Made by a program: the position numbers and the translations under genes. The notes beneath the pieces were generated by a model, which saw only the letters and a list, made by a program, of their open reading frames with translations, was not told the DNA's origin and did not search any database. Shown piece by piece: positions 19,905-31,001 of a stretch of 64,000 nt of DNA. Origin of the DNA: Ichthyophis bannanicus. Its lineage: Eukaryota > Chordata > Amphibia > Gymnophiona > Ichthyophiidae. Position 1 is the stretch's first letter. Every line of letters begins with the position of its first letter. The DNA is taken from contig CM066043.1 in the NCBI GenBank assembly GCA_033557465.1, forward strand, positions 82,366,662-82,430,661, in the 5' to 3' direction.

Positions 19905-20118
19905 GTGTGCACTACGGCTTTGCTGCTCTGATTTTGGCTGATCTCAGAAACTAATCAGGGTTGGGCCTGGATAGAACCTGGATGGGAGAACACCTTGGAA
20001 TACCAGATTCTGTAGACTTACTGCTTGGAAGAAAGGCCTGGCATTCTATTTCTGGTCACAACCAGAAGCTGGGTCGACAGGAGTCAGCACTGACTTGACA
20101 GTGCATATACTTTCAAGT
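19905..20118 (+). mobile_element. 5S rRNA-derived SINE
   Basis: Bases about 19911-20021 match 5S rRNA in order, with substitutions: ACTACGGC, GCTGATCTCAGAAACTAATC, AGGGTTGGGCCTGG, CCTGGATGGGAGAAC and GGAATACCAG, ending CTGTAGACTT. The internal polymerase III promoter boxes of 5S genes (A box, intermediate element, C box) therefore have visible counterparts. From about 20028 it continues into a non-5S tail (GGAAGAAAGGCCTGGCATTC, then CAGGAGTCAGCACTGACT) that also ends the tRNA SINE at 35650-35750. It is not a functional 5S gene. Confidence 0.8.
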
Positions 20119-20423
20119 ATGAAGATGCTTTATATGAGACCATTTTAATGTTTTCTTATATACTTCTAGAAGCAATTTACACTTCTTCCAGAACACTGTA
20201 GCAGGACCGTACCAAGCTAGAAATGCATCCTGTGCAACTCGTGGATCTGGTACCCCCTTTCCTCACCCACAGCCATGCACAGGAATTTGCTCTTGCTAGG
20301 CTTCCTGGAAGCCCAGTGATGACATTGGCACCTCTTCCATACTTGTGCCTTGTGTGGCCTCACTACTCATACAGCCCTCGGTACTGCCCTGCACTGTTGT
20401 AAAACTTCTGACTGGAAAGAAAA

Positions 20424-22960
20424 CAAATTACTTACTGTACATATAGCAAGTGTTCTTTGTGGATAGCAGGATTCAAGTCCTCACAAGTATGTGACATCAT
20501 CCAACACAGCCTGTCATATGAAAATGTTTCCATAACTGGATCTACTTCTAGAAGCTATCTGAGATGCCATCATGCATGTCTACCAATTCCTGCACTGCAT
20601 CATTACACAGGGCCTTATTTAGGAAGTCAAATCCTAGAGAAAGTTGGAAGGGTATGTGTGGTCTTGAAACCTGCTGTCCATGGAGGACACTGCTACAGAT
20701 AGGTAACTTGATTTCCTCGGAGGACAAGCAGGATGTTTAATTTTCACAAGCTGACTTCTTTAACAAAAAGGAGAAAAACAGAAGAGGTACTGCCAACTCA
20801 CGGACAGAGACAGAAACTGTTTTCTGATGGCAACAAGCATTTTTCTTTTTTTTGCTTTTTTAAATGGTGGCAACCTGGAAATGAAAGAAAAAAGGGTCCT
20901 GGGTTCTAAACCTAAAAAAATGGGTTCTAAACCTAAAAAGAAATTCTCAAGACAGATTGATGAAACATTGTTGTACTGCAGCTTTTCAAATCTGTTCCAT
21001 AGAGGTTAATCTCAAGTGAGCTATCAGTGGTGCCAGGACTAGCATTGTGAGCCTTGAAATGATCTATTAAGCTCAGGCTTGCTTGAGCACAGGTTAGGGA
21101 AATGCAATTTAATAGCCAATGGGATGGCGTGCGTTTGCCAATGGCAGTTCCAGGTTTATTGGGATCAAAGGAAACAAAAGCCTGATGGGTGTTCTAAGGG
21201 CTTTAAAACATGCCAAGTAGAAGGCTAAGGCTGTTTTTCAATCCTGTGTGTGTAAGGCACATTCACTATTGTGGACATGTGATTAGGGAAAAATATTACT
21301 AGGACAAATGACTGAATAAGGTGGAAAGCCAACACATCTTTTGAAAGAATTTTGGATACATGGGAAGAACCAACTTATTGTTAAAAAATAACTCTGTATA
21401 GGGTAGATTAGTCACTAATGCCTGGAGCTTATTAATACTACATGCCAAACTGGCCATCACCTTAAATAAGACCTTCTAGGTCAGGAACTCCAGTTCACAG
21501 GAGTCTAATGGCTCAAAAGAAGCTTTCCTCAGTTGAGTTAAAACATTCAGATCCCAAGACATAACACGTGGCTTGATGGAAGGCATCAATTGAAGTGAGT
21601 TCTGCATAAATGGAACAACTAAGTTATTTTAAATTACTGGGATTTCAACTGAGCATTATGTTATATGTTTTTGATTAATAGATTCCCTGAGGAAGCCGTT
21701 CGTGGCAAAACTGTGGCCCATAGTTAGAATTGTGTTATGTAGCTGTGGAATTCTGAGGAGTTGAGCTCCCTGTTTGGGGTAGTAACATGAATTTGTGAAC
21801 TTGTGAAGAGGTGGAATTGTTGCAAAAGTGAATCCGTTTTTGAATCAATGACAGCAATGTGTTATTTTAGTTTATAGGCGCAACAACCTGATTGGAAGTT
21901 TACCTGGATTAGTCCTGTTCTAAATTTTGAAATTTTGGAAGGACAGAGTACAAAGCATTCATCAGATCTTCTCCCAAAGTATGCGGCGTAGGCAAGAAGT
22001 CTGTTTGATTTTATCTTAGGACGTTTTCAGGCTATGAATTGGGAACATTTTCATGTTGCTTTGAAGGTTTTTTCACAGGATTGCTATATTGGATTCATGG
22101 GTTGCTACCGCTACTACCTGCAATGAATGTTTGAGTATTATGCCTTAATGGGGTGTGTTCTGTTGTTTAAGTGGATAGAATGAGTGGATTTATGGATGAG
22201 GGTGTTTGTGAGTGAATGTTTGATCATATATGTCAGTTCCACTAAATTGGACCTTAATGAAGTTGATTTTTAAACCTGATTTCGAGAGATATGAAAGATA
22301 TTTGAGGTGTTTTTGTGTGCAACATGAAAAGGTATCTAAGGCCTTACCATCACACCACATGGCAAACTTCTCCACTTAAAGCTTTAAAATTGACTGATGG
22401 AGCTCTTCCTAGAAGTCATAAGGACTTGAAATATGCTATCAAATAGGTCCAGAGAAGCTGTCATTACACTCTTAATATCCAGGGTGTCAATGAGAGGGAC
22501 ATGATGTAGGGAGCAACAGTATCCCTTGTGCCAGACTGATCAATGTTGGAGAATTCCCCACTTTGATTGGTCTCCTTATGGAAAACTCCTGAAGGAGAAG
22601 AAAGCTGCCAAACTTGCCTTTGCCAAGAAGGTGTAGTCAGAATCATAGTTCCCCTGTCCCTCTTGAGTTTTAGACGAGTTTTCACTAGGAGCAGATTTAG
22701 AGCATATGCATACAAAAGACCCTCTCCGCTGTCTAGGAAGACGACATCCATGGCTAGTTTGCTGTGAGTTCATAGCTTGAAATAGAAATGAAGGACTTAC
22801 CTATTCTGAAGAGATGTTAAAAAAATCTATCTTGGGAGTGCTCCTCTCTCAAAATATCATGTCCCCTTCTCCCAAGTCCAGAAACCACGCAAGTAGATGA
22901 AGTACCTGGCTCAGCTTGTCTATCAGAACAGTCTTTGCCTGCCAGATATGTGGCCCTGTC
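20424..22960 (-). mobile_element. Second DIRS-like remnant
   Basis: The left end (ATTACTTACTGTACATATAG, then GATAGCAGGATTCAAGTCCT) resembles the terminus at 8663. About 250 bp later (20665-20755) an inverted version of this end abuts CTCGGAGGACAAGCAGGATG, the same arrangement as the ICR at 8936-9030. On the minus strand near 22370-22480 a short frame (SVMTASLDLFDSIFQ) resembles the RASLDSFES region of the gag at 11456-13639. A right terminal repeat is not found. The right limit is a guess. Confidence 0.45.
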
Positions 22961-23282
22961 ATCCCTTTGAGAGATGGTAGAGTTCCTCTGACACTCTCCC
23001 TACACAGAAGGTAGGAACCTGTGCCTCCCTGCTTGTAGATTTAATACATGTCTGCTTGTTTTCTGTTTGGACTGGTACAATTTTGTTGACCAATTGATCT
23101 CTGGAAACCTTTAGAGTATCCCCGAACCTCTTAGCTTTAGTATATTTATCTGATGACGTTTTTCCTGAGCATACCAAAGACCCTGAATGTGAAGTCCATT
23201 TACATGAGCTTCCTAGCCCTGTTTGGATGCATCTGTGCTGTGGACAATGTGGACAAGAGAAATTTGAAAAAGAATTCCTTTT

Positions 23283-23398
23283 GCCAGATCAAACTGGTCC
23301 ATCCATCAGAACAGGTTTGGTGTTAAGATCCATCCTTATGCCAGATTGAACTGGTCCATCCATCCTGAGAGGTTTGGTGTTAAGATTATGTCCGTAAA
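23283..23398 (+). repeat. Two-copy tandem duplication, period 58 bp
   Basis: The phrase ACTGGTCCATCCATC and the later GGTTTGGTGTTAAGAT each occur twice, 58 bp apart, with a few differences. It is non-coding and probably a local duplication. Confidence 0.6.
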
Positions 23399-23399
23399 C

Positions 23400-24654
23400 T
23401 CTGTGTGGCTTGAGTCCATTATAAGTTCCACTGGGTCTGTCTCATTCTGAGATGTGCTAGGAAAGTTACATGTACAGTTGCGGGGCCTTACTAAGAGCTG
23501 TGTGAGCAGTGCGGCCACACAGGGCGCAAGCACAGAAGAGGGCACTGATATCATCACTGGACTTCAAGGAATTTCAAAAAGAGCGAGTTACTGAACGTGG
23601 AGGGGTGGGGGTGGTGGGCACCAGATTTGTTAGTTGCACAGGGCACATTTCTAGCTTGATACGACAAGACAGTGTTACCTCCCTGAAACTGCATGCCTGG
23701 TTTGCCATACAACAGAAAGACAGGCGGTGAAGACTCCCATACTGGTAAAGGGTAAACAAAGTATAAATATTCAGTTCATTTTCAGGCAGTTTTTGGACTG
23801 CTTACTGATTCTGGGACCTTTTTCAGTTCATTTCCTACATTTGGTTTAATGAAAATTTTCTAATGCACATTAGAACTTTTTAGTGTATGAAAATCAGTGG
23901 CGCACAAAAATTTTTAGATTCACTAATGAACCAAATACATATTAACAAATGCACATCCCCATCAAAAAACCCTTCAACACCTTGATCAGGAATGCGATAC
24001 ACAAATAAAAGAGAAATAGAGTTCTTTTTCTCCTTGAACTCTAAAAGCTGCAAGAAGTGAGGTGCAATTGCTGCCACTCCTCCTCTTCTTTTTCCTCCTT
24101 GAGCTTTCAGAAGAAATAGAAACTCATCTGGATAAGCCTGGATTAAAGCAAGAATCCCTCTCCCATACCCAGGCTGCTATTATTCCCAAAATCCATAGAT
24201 CCAGGCCCAGAATCAAATTATGGACAAAATGCTCTTTATTTCTAAGGGATCTCATGTTAATTAAATTCTCCACCATACAATTCAAATGATGGTTAATCTC
24301 TAAGGATCAAGATGAGACGCTAGCCAACTACAAAGCATCTTGACTGGGGCACTTGCTTCAAGGATTAGTGTTTCTTTCCCCACATGACTGGAATGTGATT
24401 CTCTATAGAAACACACATGACTACTAATCCCAGTTCAGCAAATACTCCAAAACCACAAACACACTTCAATTAACTCAACTCAGACTGTTTTGGTTATTTA
24501 CGTTTCCTTTCTGTGCTGGGATTTTAGAAATGTTTATATTTTTGTTCGGAGCCAACTGATAATGCAATTTTAGGATATAATCATAGGAAAGTGAAACTGA
24601 AAAGAACAAAAATTAATAATCAAGACATTTCTGTGGTGTAGTTTTGCTTTGGTT
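23400..24654. other. No recognisable feature
   Basis: Short frames exist on both strands but none resembles a known protein, and none has supporting context. I see no repeats with clear termini. Confidence 0.4.
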
Positions 24655-24667
24655 ATTGGTGCAAATT

Positions 24668-26265
24668 ATTATTTTTTAATTTTTATATTTATTAAGTTTT
24701 TACATAAATATTCAAGCATAAACATGAATGAAAGGAAATACATGTTAATTTCATTATATAACTAAAAAAAAAAAGGAAAAGCATATCAGAGAGTACAATC
24801 CACTCCCTAAAAAAATACCACAATTAAGCCCACAATAAAAAGAAAAAGGAGAGGGAAAACAAAGCAATACTTCATTGGAAACCCAAATAAAGAAACAATA
24901 CATGCTGAGCGGAGTCTCATGCATCAGCCTGGGCAGAAAGCTGCTACAGATATGAACTCTTCCCTGGCCACCAAAAATTCCAGCAGCTGTCTCGGCTCAA
25001 AAAACAGAAAATTCTTGCCTTTATAGGAAATAAAATATTGAACAGGAAACTTAAGCATAAAAGACCTACCGAGGGAGAGAACCTGGGTTTTATACCTCAG
25101 GAACTCCCTCCTCCTCACCTGGGTATCACGAGCCAAATCTGTAAAAATACAAACAAATGAACCCATAAACTGCACACTGAAATTCTTGAAATAGGATCTA
25201 AGGATCAATGACTTATCAGACTCCAGGACTAGTATAATAAGCAGTGTAGAACGCCCAGTAACCACCTCCAATGAACTCTCCAGGAAACCAGTAAGATCCC
25301 CTGCCACATTGGAAGTGTCACCTGCAGCTACCGAAGGAGAAGAACCCAGAGACAGGCAGTGGGCCCTACTAAGAGGGGGTAGTTGCTTCTAGGAAAGCTG
25401 TAATACTTCCCCAAAGTATCTACACATCATCTCCAAAGGGAAATACATAGGAGAACATGGAAAATTCAACAATCTCAAATTAAACTTCCTAGCCTGAATC
25501 TCCAAGTACTCCAACTTTCTAGAAAACACAGTCCCATCTTTAATCCTAGCCTCTCGAACTCCCCGAAGCTGTTTCAAATCTGCAGAGACTTGGGTCAACC
25601 TCACAGACTGTTCTGCATAGGCTCTGGAGACTTGTAATTCATTTTTAAAAGTCACAACTTCATTACAGTTCCAACCGTCAGCAAAAGGGAATTGTTCAAG
25701 GCTGCAACAGCATTTCACAGTGTCTCCGTTGTGATATTCATGGGTTTTTCCAAGCTCCCGACACTCAAAGCCAGCTCTCCACCTCTTGCCGCAGCTCCTG
25801 GAACTACCTTGGTTGTCCCCGCCAAACCAACAGTAGCTGCAGCAGCAGACATGTGGGAGCCAGGCACCAGTGAGTCTTCTTCACCTCCCAAGACAGGCGT
25901 ACTCACAGCCTGTTCAAAGGGAGGCAATCCACCGCATGCATTAACAGTTCTGAGTTGAAAAGGTGGGGTCCATGATTCGGAGGAAAACCAAACCTCCATG
26001 ATGCTCAGCTCTGCCGGGTCATCACCCAACAGTGCCACCGAAGATGCTGCTCCTGAACTCCTTGGTACAAACTCGCAAGTCTGCAATGTTCGTTGGCCCG
26101 CATCGGTTGTCCCAGCATTGCCCAAGGGTAGACATGCCTGCTCGCGCTTTCTCCTCCCCATCTCCAACAACCAAGTCAGCGCAGTGGAGCCCAACCAGCA
26201 CAGAGACTTGAGTAAGGAAACACCATGAGTTCACACAGCTGCCATCTTGCCCCTCCCCGACCCCC
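24668..26265 (-). mobile_element. L1 derivative with ORF1 only (HAL1-like)
   Basis: The minus-strand 5' end is G-rich followed by GGGGCAAGATGGCAG, the typical L1 start with a YY1-type motif. ORF1 follows, and sequence then passes directly to a 3' end with an AATAAA-containing AT-rich tail near 24670-24710. No ORF2 is present. Near-identical 13-bp flanks (ATTGGTGCAAATT at 24655-24667 and ATTGATGCAAATT at 26266-26278) are the target-site duplication. The unit therefore moved as an ORF1-only RNA. Mammalian HAL1 elements have the same design; relation by descent is not implied. Confidence 0.75.
24924..26194 (-). pseudogene. L1 ORF1p-like protein, broken
   Basis: Reading from 26194, a Gly/Ala/Ser-rich N-terminus precedes a coiled-coil-like region (ELQVSRAYAEQSVRLTQVSA). 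An RRM-type segment starts LEYLEIQARKFNLRLLNFP, and a C-terminal domain contains RRREFLRYKTQVLSLGRSFM and FFEPRQLLEFL. These match the transposase_22-type ORF1p of amphibian L1 elements in order. Frame changes near 25718 and stops near 25310-25390 break it. ORF1p is an RNA-binding trimer that packages L1 RNA; this copy could not make the full protein. Confidence 0.7.
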
Positions 26266-26279
26266 ATTGATGCAAATTC

Positions 26280-27052
26280 TACGGGTAAAACTATTCATGG
26301 GGTTTGCAGTTTGATTGTTTATTCCATAATTATTTTATTGTTTCTTATATAACATTTGTAAAGCCAACAGGCCAATCCCAAGGGAAAGTATGTGATCCAA
26401 TAGGAATATGCAAGTGATATATATTATATATGATTGAATTTACTCATACAATCTTATTTACCAATAAACCAGGCACAGGACAGGCAGAAGCAATAGAACA
26501 TAGCAGTTCCTGAGGAGAAAAGGGCAATTCGTTCTCCAGAGGTATTCAGTTCTTAGTATCACGATTTTCAGGCATGGCTGTTCGATGGCCAGGACCATAT
26601 TTAATATTTTACCCCCCCCCATAAGCAGTACTGAAGAGCCAGGGGGAGCAAAGAGACTGGGGGCCAGAGTACCATAATAGTTCCCTTTTGAAGTGATGCT
26701 AATGCACAGCCCTAAAACAGGTTCTTCTTCATCTCTGTTTGGCACCTTCAAAATCTGGCAGCCTAAACAACAGCTTACCTTGCCTGTTCCTAAATCACGG
26801 CCTGAAGCTAGTGTAGCTCTTTTGATAATGTATTTTTAAGCATAAGTTTGAAATGAGACCAAACAACATGTCACAGACCAACTATTGCTATTGAACAGAT
26901 TTTAGATAATGATTTTAGGCCATTACTGGATTGTTAATTTTTCTTTGGAATTATCCTAATAACCACAGCATTGCGCTGCTGATTGGTAGAAACACATCCT
27001 TTTCTAAAAGGTGAAAGGGATTATATTGCTAATCCACCAGATATTATCTGAG
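26280..27052. other. No recognisable feature
   Basis: A minus-strand frame of 97 codons (26458-26751) has no resemblance I can name. A run of ten C lies near 26611-26620. Nothing else is supported. Confidence 0.35.
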
Positions 27053-27497
27053 TGTGATGGGGTATATGGGATGCTACCCAACCCTGTCCAAAGGGATTAT
27101 TTTATCCCCTTTAAGAAAGTCTGCAGCCCAGAGTTCAGGACTGGGAGGGCATGGCTCACAGGTTGAGGTTAAGAACCCAGCAGGCAGCAGGCAGCAGGAG
27201 GGAGAAAGACCCGTGGAGCCAGGAATTTTTCCAAGACAAGCCATGCAAAGGAGTCCTGAGGTAGGAACTTTAACAGGGGCTTGAGGAAAGGCTGGGAGAA
27301 TCAGCTTGTGGAGGTTTAACAAGTTGGGACAGAATAAAAACTGCTTTTGTTTTCCCTGAAATGCTGTCTGCTCTGGGTTTTGTTTTATAGAGATTTAACA
27401 AGCTGGGACAGAATAAAACTGCTTTTGTTTTCCCTGAACTGCTGATTGGCCTGTGTTGTAGAGAAAACCACTTCCCACGACATGCCACACTACCACA
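27053..27497 (+). repeat. 5' LTR of the Gmr1-type element
   Basis: It starts TGTGATGGGG and ends CCACA before a primer-site-like stretch (AGTGGCAGTGGTGGGATTT, about 27500). The first 240 bp match the 3' LTR. An approximately 80-bp segment is tandemly duplicated at about 27311-27450, so two AATAAA signals occur within GACAGAATAAAA phrases. The rest of the 3' LTR is missing, so the right limit rests on the CA end only. Confidence 0.65.
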
Positions 27498-27786
27498 TAT
27501 AGTGGCAGTGGTGGGATTTCCTTTAACCATGTGACAAAGGGCAAATCCACATCCCTCCAGGGCTGGACCTCTATAGCAGGTCAAAATTTTGTTTGTATGG
27601 GCTAAGAGGGTTAGCCTCGCCCTAGTTAGGGAGCTTGAAGAAGGTCTACTCAGTGTTGGACAGGCAGGGTTTTGTTTGGCCATTAGAGCCCGCTAAATAT
27701 TTATTGGGGCTGGAAGGCTGCAGAGTTAACTCAGCTGCAGAACAAAGAATTGTGGTTGTGTTTGCAAGAGAATAGTGACAAGCTAG

Positions 27787-28080
27787 AATGGCATGGCTCC
27801 TCCAGATTTTGGTAGAAGGGTAGCAGCAGCAACAACGTCAGCAGCAGTTTCAGTGTGCCCTGCTGGACGGGCAGCAACAACAGCAGCAATAGGTACAGAC
27901 TCTTGTTCAGGTGCAAGAGAAGCTACAGAAAAGTTCCCTGGCTCAGTTGACTCAGATCCTACAAAGAATGAAACTTCACCCTCCAGCGCAAGTGCAGCTT
28001 AAAATGACAGCAGAAGATGAACCTGATCACTTTTTGGTGAACTCTGAACGAACCGCCCACATGGCTGAGTGGCTGGATGC
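27787..28080 (+). pseudogene. gag N-terminus of the Gmr1-type element
   Basis: Reading from ATG at about 27788, a Gln-rich region with two stops leads to KMTAEDEPDHFLVNSERTAH, which matches the start of the gypsy gag (retrotransposon gag/capsid) domain. The frame is cut at 28080 by the CR1 foldback. Capsid formation would be its role in an intact element. Confidence 0.6.
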
Positions 28081-28088
28081 GACATGGA

Positions 28089-29245
28089 ACATAAGAACAT
28101 AAGATATGCTATACTGGGTCAGACCAAGGTCCATCAAGCCCAGTATCCTGTTTCCAACAGTGGCCAATCTAGGTCATATCTACCTAGCAGTCTCCCCACA
28201 AGACACAGGTTCCTCAATGCTTGTACTGGATCAAGCATTGATATCCTGGGTCCCTTTTAATAATCGTTTATGGACCTTTCCCTCCAGGAACTTGTCAAAC
28301 CTTTTTTAAACACAGCTACACTAACAGCTTTTACTACATCCTCCGGTAACAAATTCCACAGTTTGATTACACGTTGAGTGAAAAAATATTTTCTCTTATT
28401 AGTCTTATTAGAACAACCCAAACTATGGTTACACGATGCAAGGTTCCACATTAGGAACCACCACCCAGGAAAAAGATTTAGGCGTCATTGTGGATAACAT
28501 GTTAAAACCCTCAGCCCAGTGTGCAGCGGCAGCCAAGAGAGCAAATAGAATGCTAGGTATCATAAGGAAAGGAATGGAAAATAAAACAAAAGATATTATA
28601 ATGCCTCTATACCGTTCCATGGTGAGACCGCACCTTGAATATTGTGTGCAATTCTGGTCGCCGTATCTTAAAAAGGATATAGCGTTACTAGAAAAGGTTC
28701 AGAGAAGAGCCACCAAAATGGTAAAGGGGATGGAAGGATACTCCTATGAAGAAAGGCTAAAAAGGTTAGGGCTCTTTAACCTGGAAAAGAGATGGCTGAG
28801 GGGAGATATGATAGAAGTCTATAAATTAATGAACGGAGTGGAACGGGTAAACGTAGATCGACTGTTTACGTTATCAGAATATAGGAAGACTAGGGGACAT
28901 GCAATGAAGCTACAGGGTAAACTATTTAAGACTAATAAAAGAAAATATTTTTTCACTCAACGTGTAATCAAACTGTGGAATTTGTTACCGGAGGATGTAG
29001 CAAAGGCTGTTAGTGTAGCTGGGTTTAAAAAAGATTTGGACAAGTTCCTGGAGGAAAGGTCCATAAACCATTATTAAGAAGGGACCCAGGATATCAATGC
29101 TTGACCTACTACAAGCATTGCAGAACCTGTGTCTTTTGGGGAAACTGCTAGGTACGTATGACCTAGATTGGCCACTGTTTGAAACAGGATACTGGGCTTG
29201 ATGGACCTTGGTCTGATCCAGTATGGCATATCTTATGTTCTTATG
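28089..29245. mobile_element. CR1 (family A) foldback with two 3' ends facing outward
   Basis: Left arm 28089-28412 is the minus-strand CR1 3' end. From 28413 the plus-strand CR1 runs to its own 3' end at 29245, including a 213-codon frame (28436-29077) with RT C-terminal sequence ([20 protein letters not shown], then [17 protein letters not shown]). The two 324-bp ends pair as inverted repeats, and the 5' truncation points meet in the middle. It interrupts the gag gene. Confidence 0.75.
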
Positions 29246-29246
29246 T

Positions 29247-29660
29247 TTATTTATTTATTTATTTATTACAAGCTCTTATATACCGCACTATTTGGGATCA
29301 GCGCGGTTTACAGTACAACAAAAAGACCAGAACAAAAAGCTGTTTGGTTTTACATTGAACAGGAGAATGAACTTGGATAATACATGGGGAAAATTTAACT
29401 GAAACAATTTACAAAGTATTTACATGTACATATGACAGAGTTATTCTTAAGTAAGGTTGGGTGTTCAATGGGGGTTGGAGGTCAGGAAGGTGATAGGGTG
29501 TTCTGGTAGTAGTTGGGGAATAAATGGGATTTGATTGCCTTTCTGAATGAGGTTAGATCAGGGATAGCCCGAATTTCGGGTGGTAAAGTGTTCCAGCACT
29601 TAGGGGCATAGAAACTGAAAGCCCTGTTAGATGTAGCTCGTGTGCATTTAGTTTTTTTTT
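29247..29660 (-). mobile_element. L2 LINE 3' fragment
   Basis: Minus strand. The L2 C-terminal phrase (FSFYAPKCWNTLPPEIRAIP, then FRKAIKSHLF) lies near 29520-29625. It is followed by a 3' UTR ending in a TAAA-type repeat, seen as TTTA repeats at 29247-29268. It adjoins the CR1 tail directly. Confidence 0.7.
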
Positions 29661-29711
29661 AGTTATAATGCTTCAGGAAGGGGGGGAATCCAAATAAAAG
29701 AGAGCCCTTGT

Positions 29712-30200
29712 ATGGAAGTGGCTGCAGCCAGAGGGAAAGACCGAGCCCGAGATAGCCTAGATTGTGCTTCTGGAGCAATTTTGAGAGGGCTTGACCACCT
29801 AAATGAAGCAATGGGTACATCAGCACCCAAGCTGATATTGAAGAGTGTATTGGAAATTGCAGAAGAGTACCATGAAACCCAGACGGTGACAGAAGTGGAC
29901 ACTGAGAAGGTGAAGAAGTCACCTATTATCTCAGGAGGATGGAAGGGGAAGCCAAAACGGATGTTGGCTCCCATGTTCTGACCTCCAAAGTCACCTCCTA
30001 GGTGAGGGCATGGCCCCAGCCATGACTCCTCCACCTGTTTCAGGTATGGAGCTCGGGGACACTTTGCTCGAGAATGTTCCCTGGGTATAGAAGAACCCAT
30101 GGATGTCAGCCTAACCATCCTTCACACCTGCATTTTTGTGGACACTCCCTGCCCAGGAGCTCAGAACTCTGTGATTCCATTAGAGCTCAAGGAGGGTCCG
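29712..30200 (+). pseudogene. gag C-terminus with zinc knuckle, Gmr1-type
   Basis: The frame from 29712 reads through a Lys/Glu-rich region, passes stops near 29979 and 29999, and reaches CFRYGARGHFAREC at 30036-30077. This is a CCHC zinc knuckle with its second Cys replaced by Tyr. In intact elements it binds the RNA genome. Confidence 0.6.
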
Positions 30201-30504
30201 CCTCCAGACCTTGATAGACTCTGGAAGTGTGCAAACCCTCATTTGCCAGGAAATCATAACCCAATTTCAAATTGACTGTGCAAAGACAGTAACACTGGCC
30301 TGTGTGCATGGAGACCAGAAGCAGTATCCAGTGGCACAGGTCTCCTTTAAGGCTCTGGCAGGGCACGCCACGTTCGAGATCATGATGCTTCAGGATGCCA
30401 ACCCTGATGGGCGAGCTACATATGGAGCTGTCAAGGCTGCCATACTCAGTGGTGATCGGCTGAGATTACTCAAACTTTGGAGTGATATGGGCCCATCTAA
30501 CTGA
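30199..30504 (+). pseudogene. Retroviral-type aspartic protease, Gmr1-type
   Basis: LIDSGSVQTLI near 30205-30240 holds the Asp-Ser-Gly active site of pepsin-like retroelement proteases. Downstream HGDQKQYPVAQVSFKALAGH fits the flap and core of the family. The frame is shifted relative to gag and breaks near 30504. Confidence 0.65.
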
Positions 30505-30672
30505 TGCCACCACTAAGTTGGACCAGGAAGATTTCCCAGAGATTTTCCCACTGAAAGACCAGGATCCCTTATCTCAAGAATCCCAAATCTGCTAAGTCCC
30601 AGAGTTAGCATCATTGGGAAAAGCTAAGCTACCAACAGAATCTGGAGGAAGCTATGAGGGAGGGATCCAGGC

Positions 30673-30795
30673 ATAAGAACATAAGATATGCCATACTGGG
30701 TCAGACCAAGGTCCATCAAGCCCAGTATCCTGTTTCCAACAGTGGCCAATCTAGGTCATACGTACCTAGCAGTTTCCCCAAAAGACACAGGTAAA
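30673..30795 (-). mobile_element. CR1 (family A) 3' terminal fragment
   Basis: About 120 bp of the family A tail only (TACTGGGTCAGACCAAGGTC and the following sequence), inserted in pol. The 5' truncation is extreme. A short TTTA repeat at 30940-30957 may mark another tiny LINE end. Confidence 0.7.
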
Positions 30796-31001
30796 GACTA
30801 GGGAAGAAAACAATGGGGATAGCTCAGGGCTCAGTTGGTGACCCAAATACAATTGTCCAGGGAACTTCAGGAGGGTCCAGCAAGAGAATGAATCCCTTAA
30901 ACATGCTCGAAAGTGAGTTTTGGAGGTAGATGGGGTTTATTTATTTATTTATTTAACGAATAGTTAACGAAGAGTCCCCTGCAAGAATCTTTCCCTATTC
31001 T

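Noticed and set aside
19905..20030. Functional 5S rRNA gene
   Set aside because: Many substitutions, no T-run terminator after the 5S part, and direct continuation into a SINE tail.
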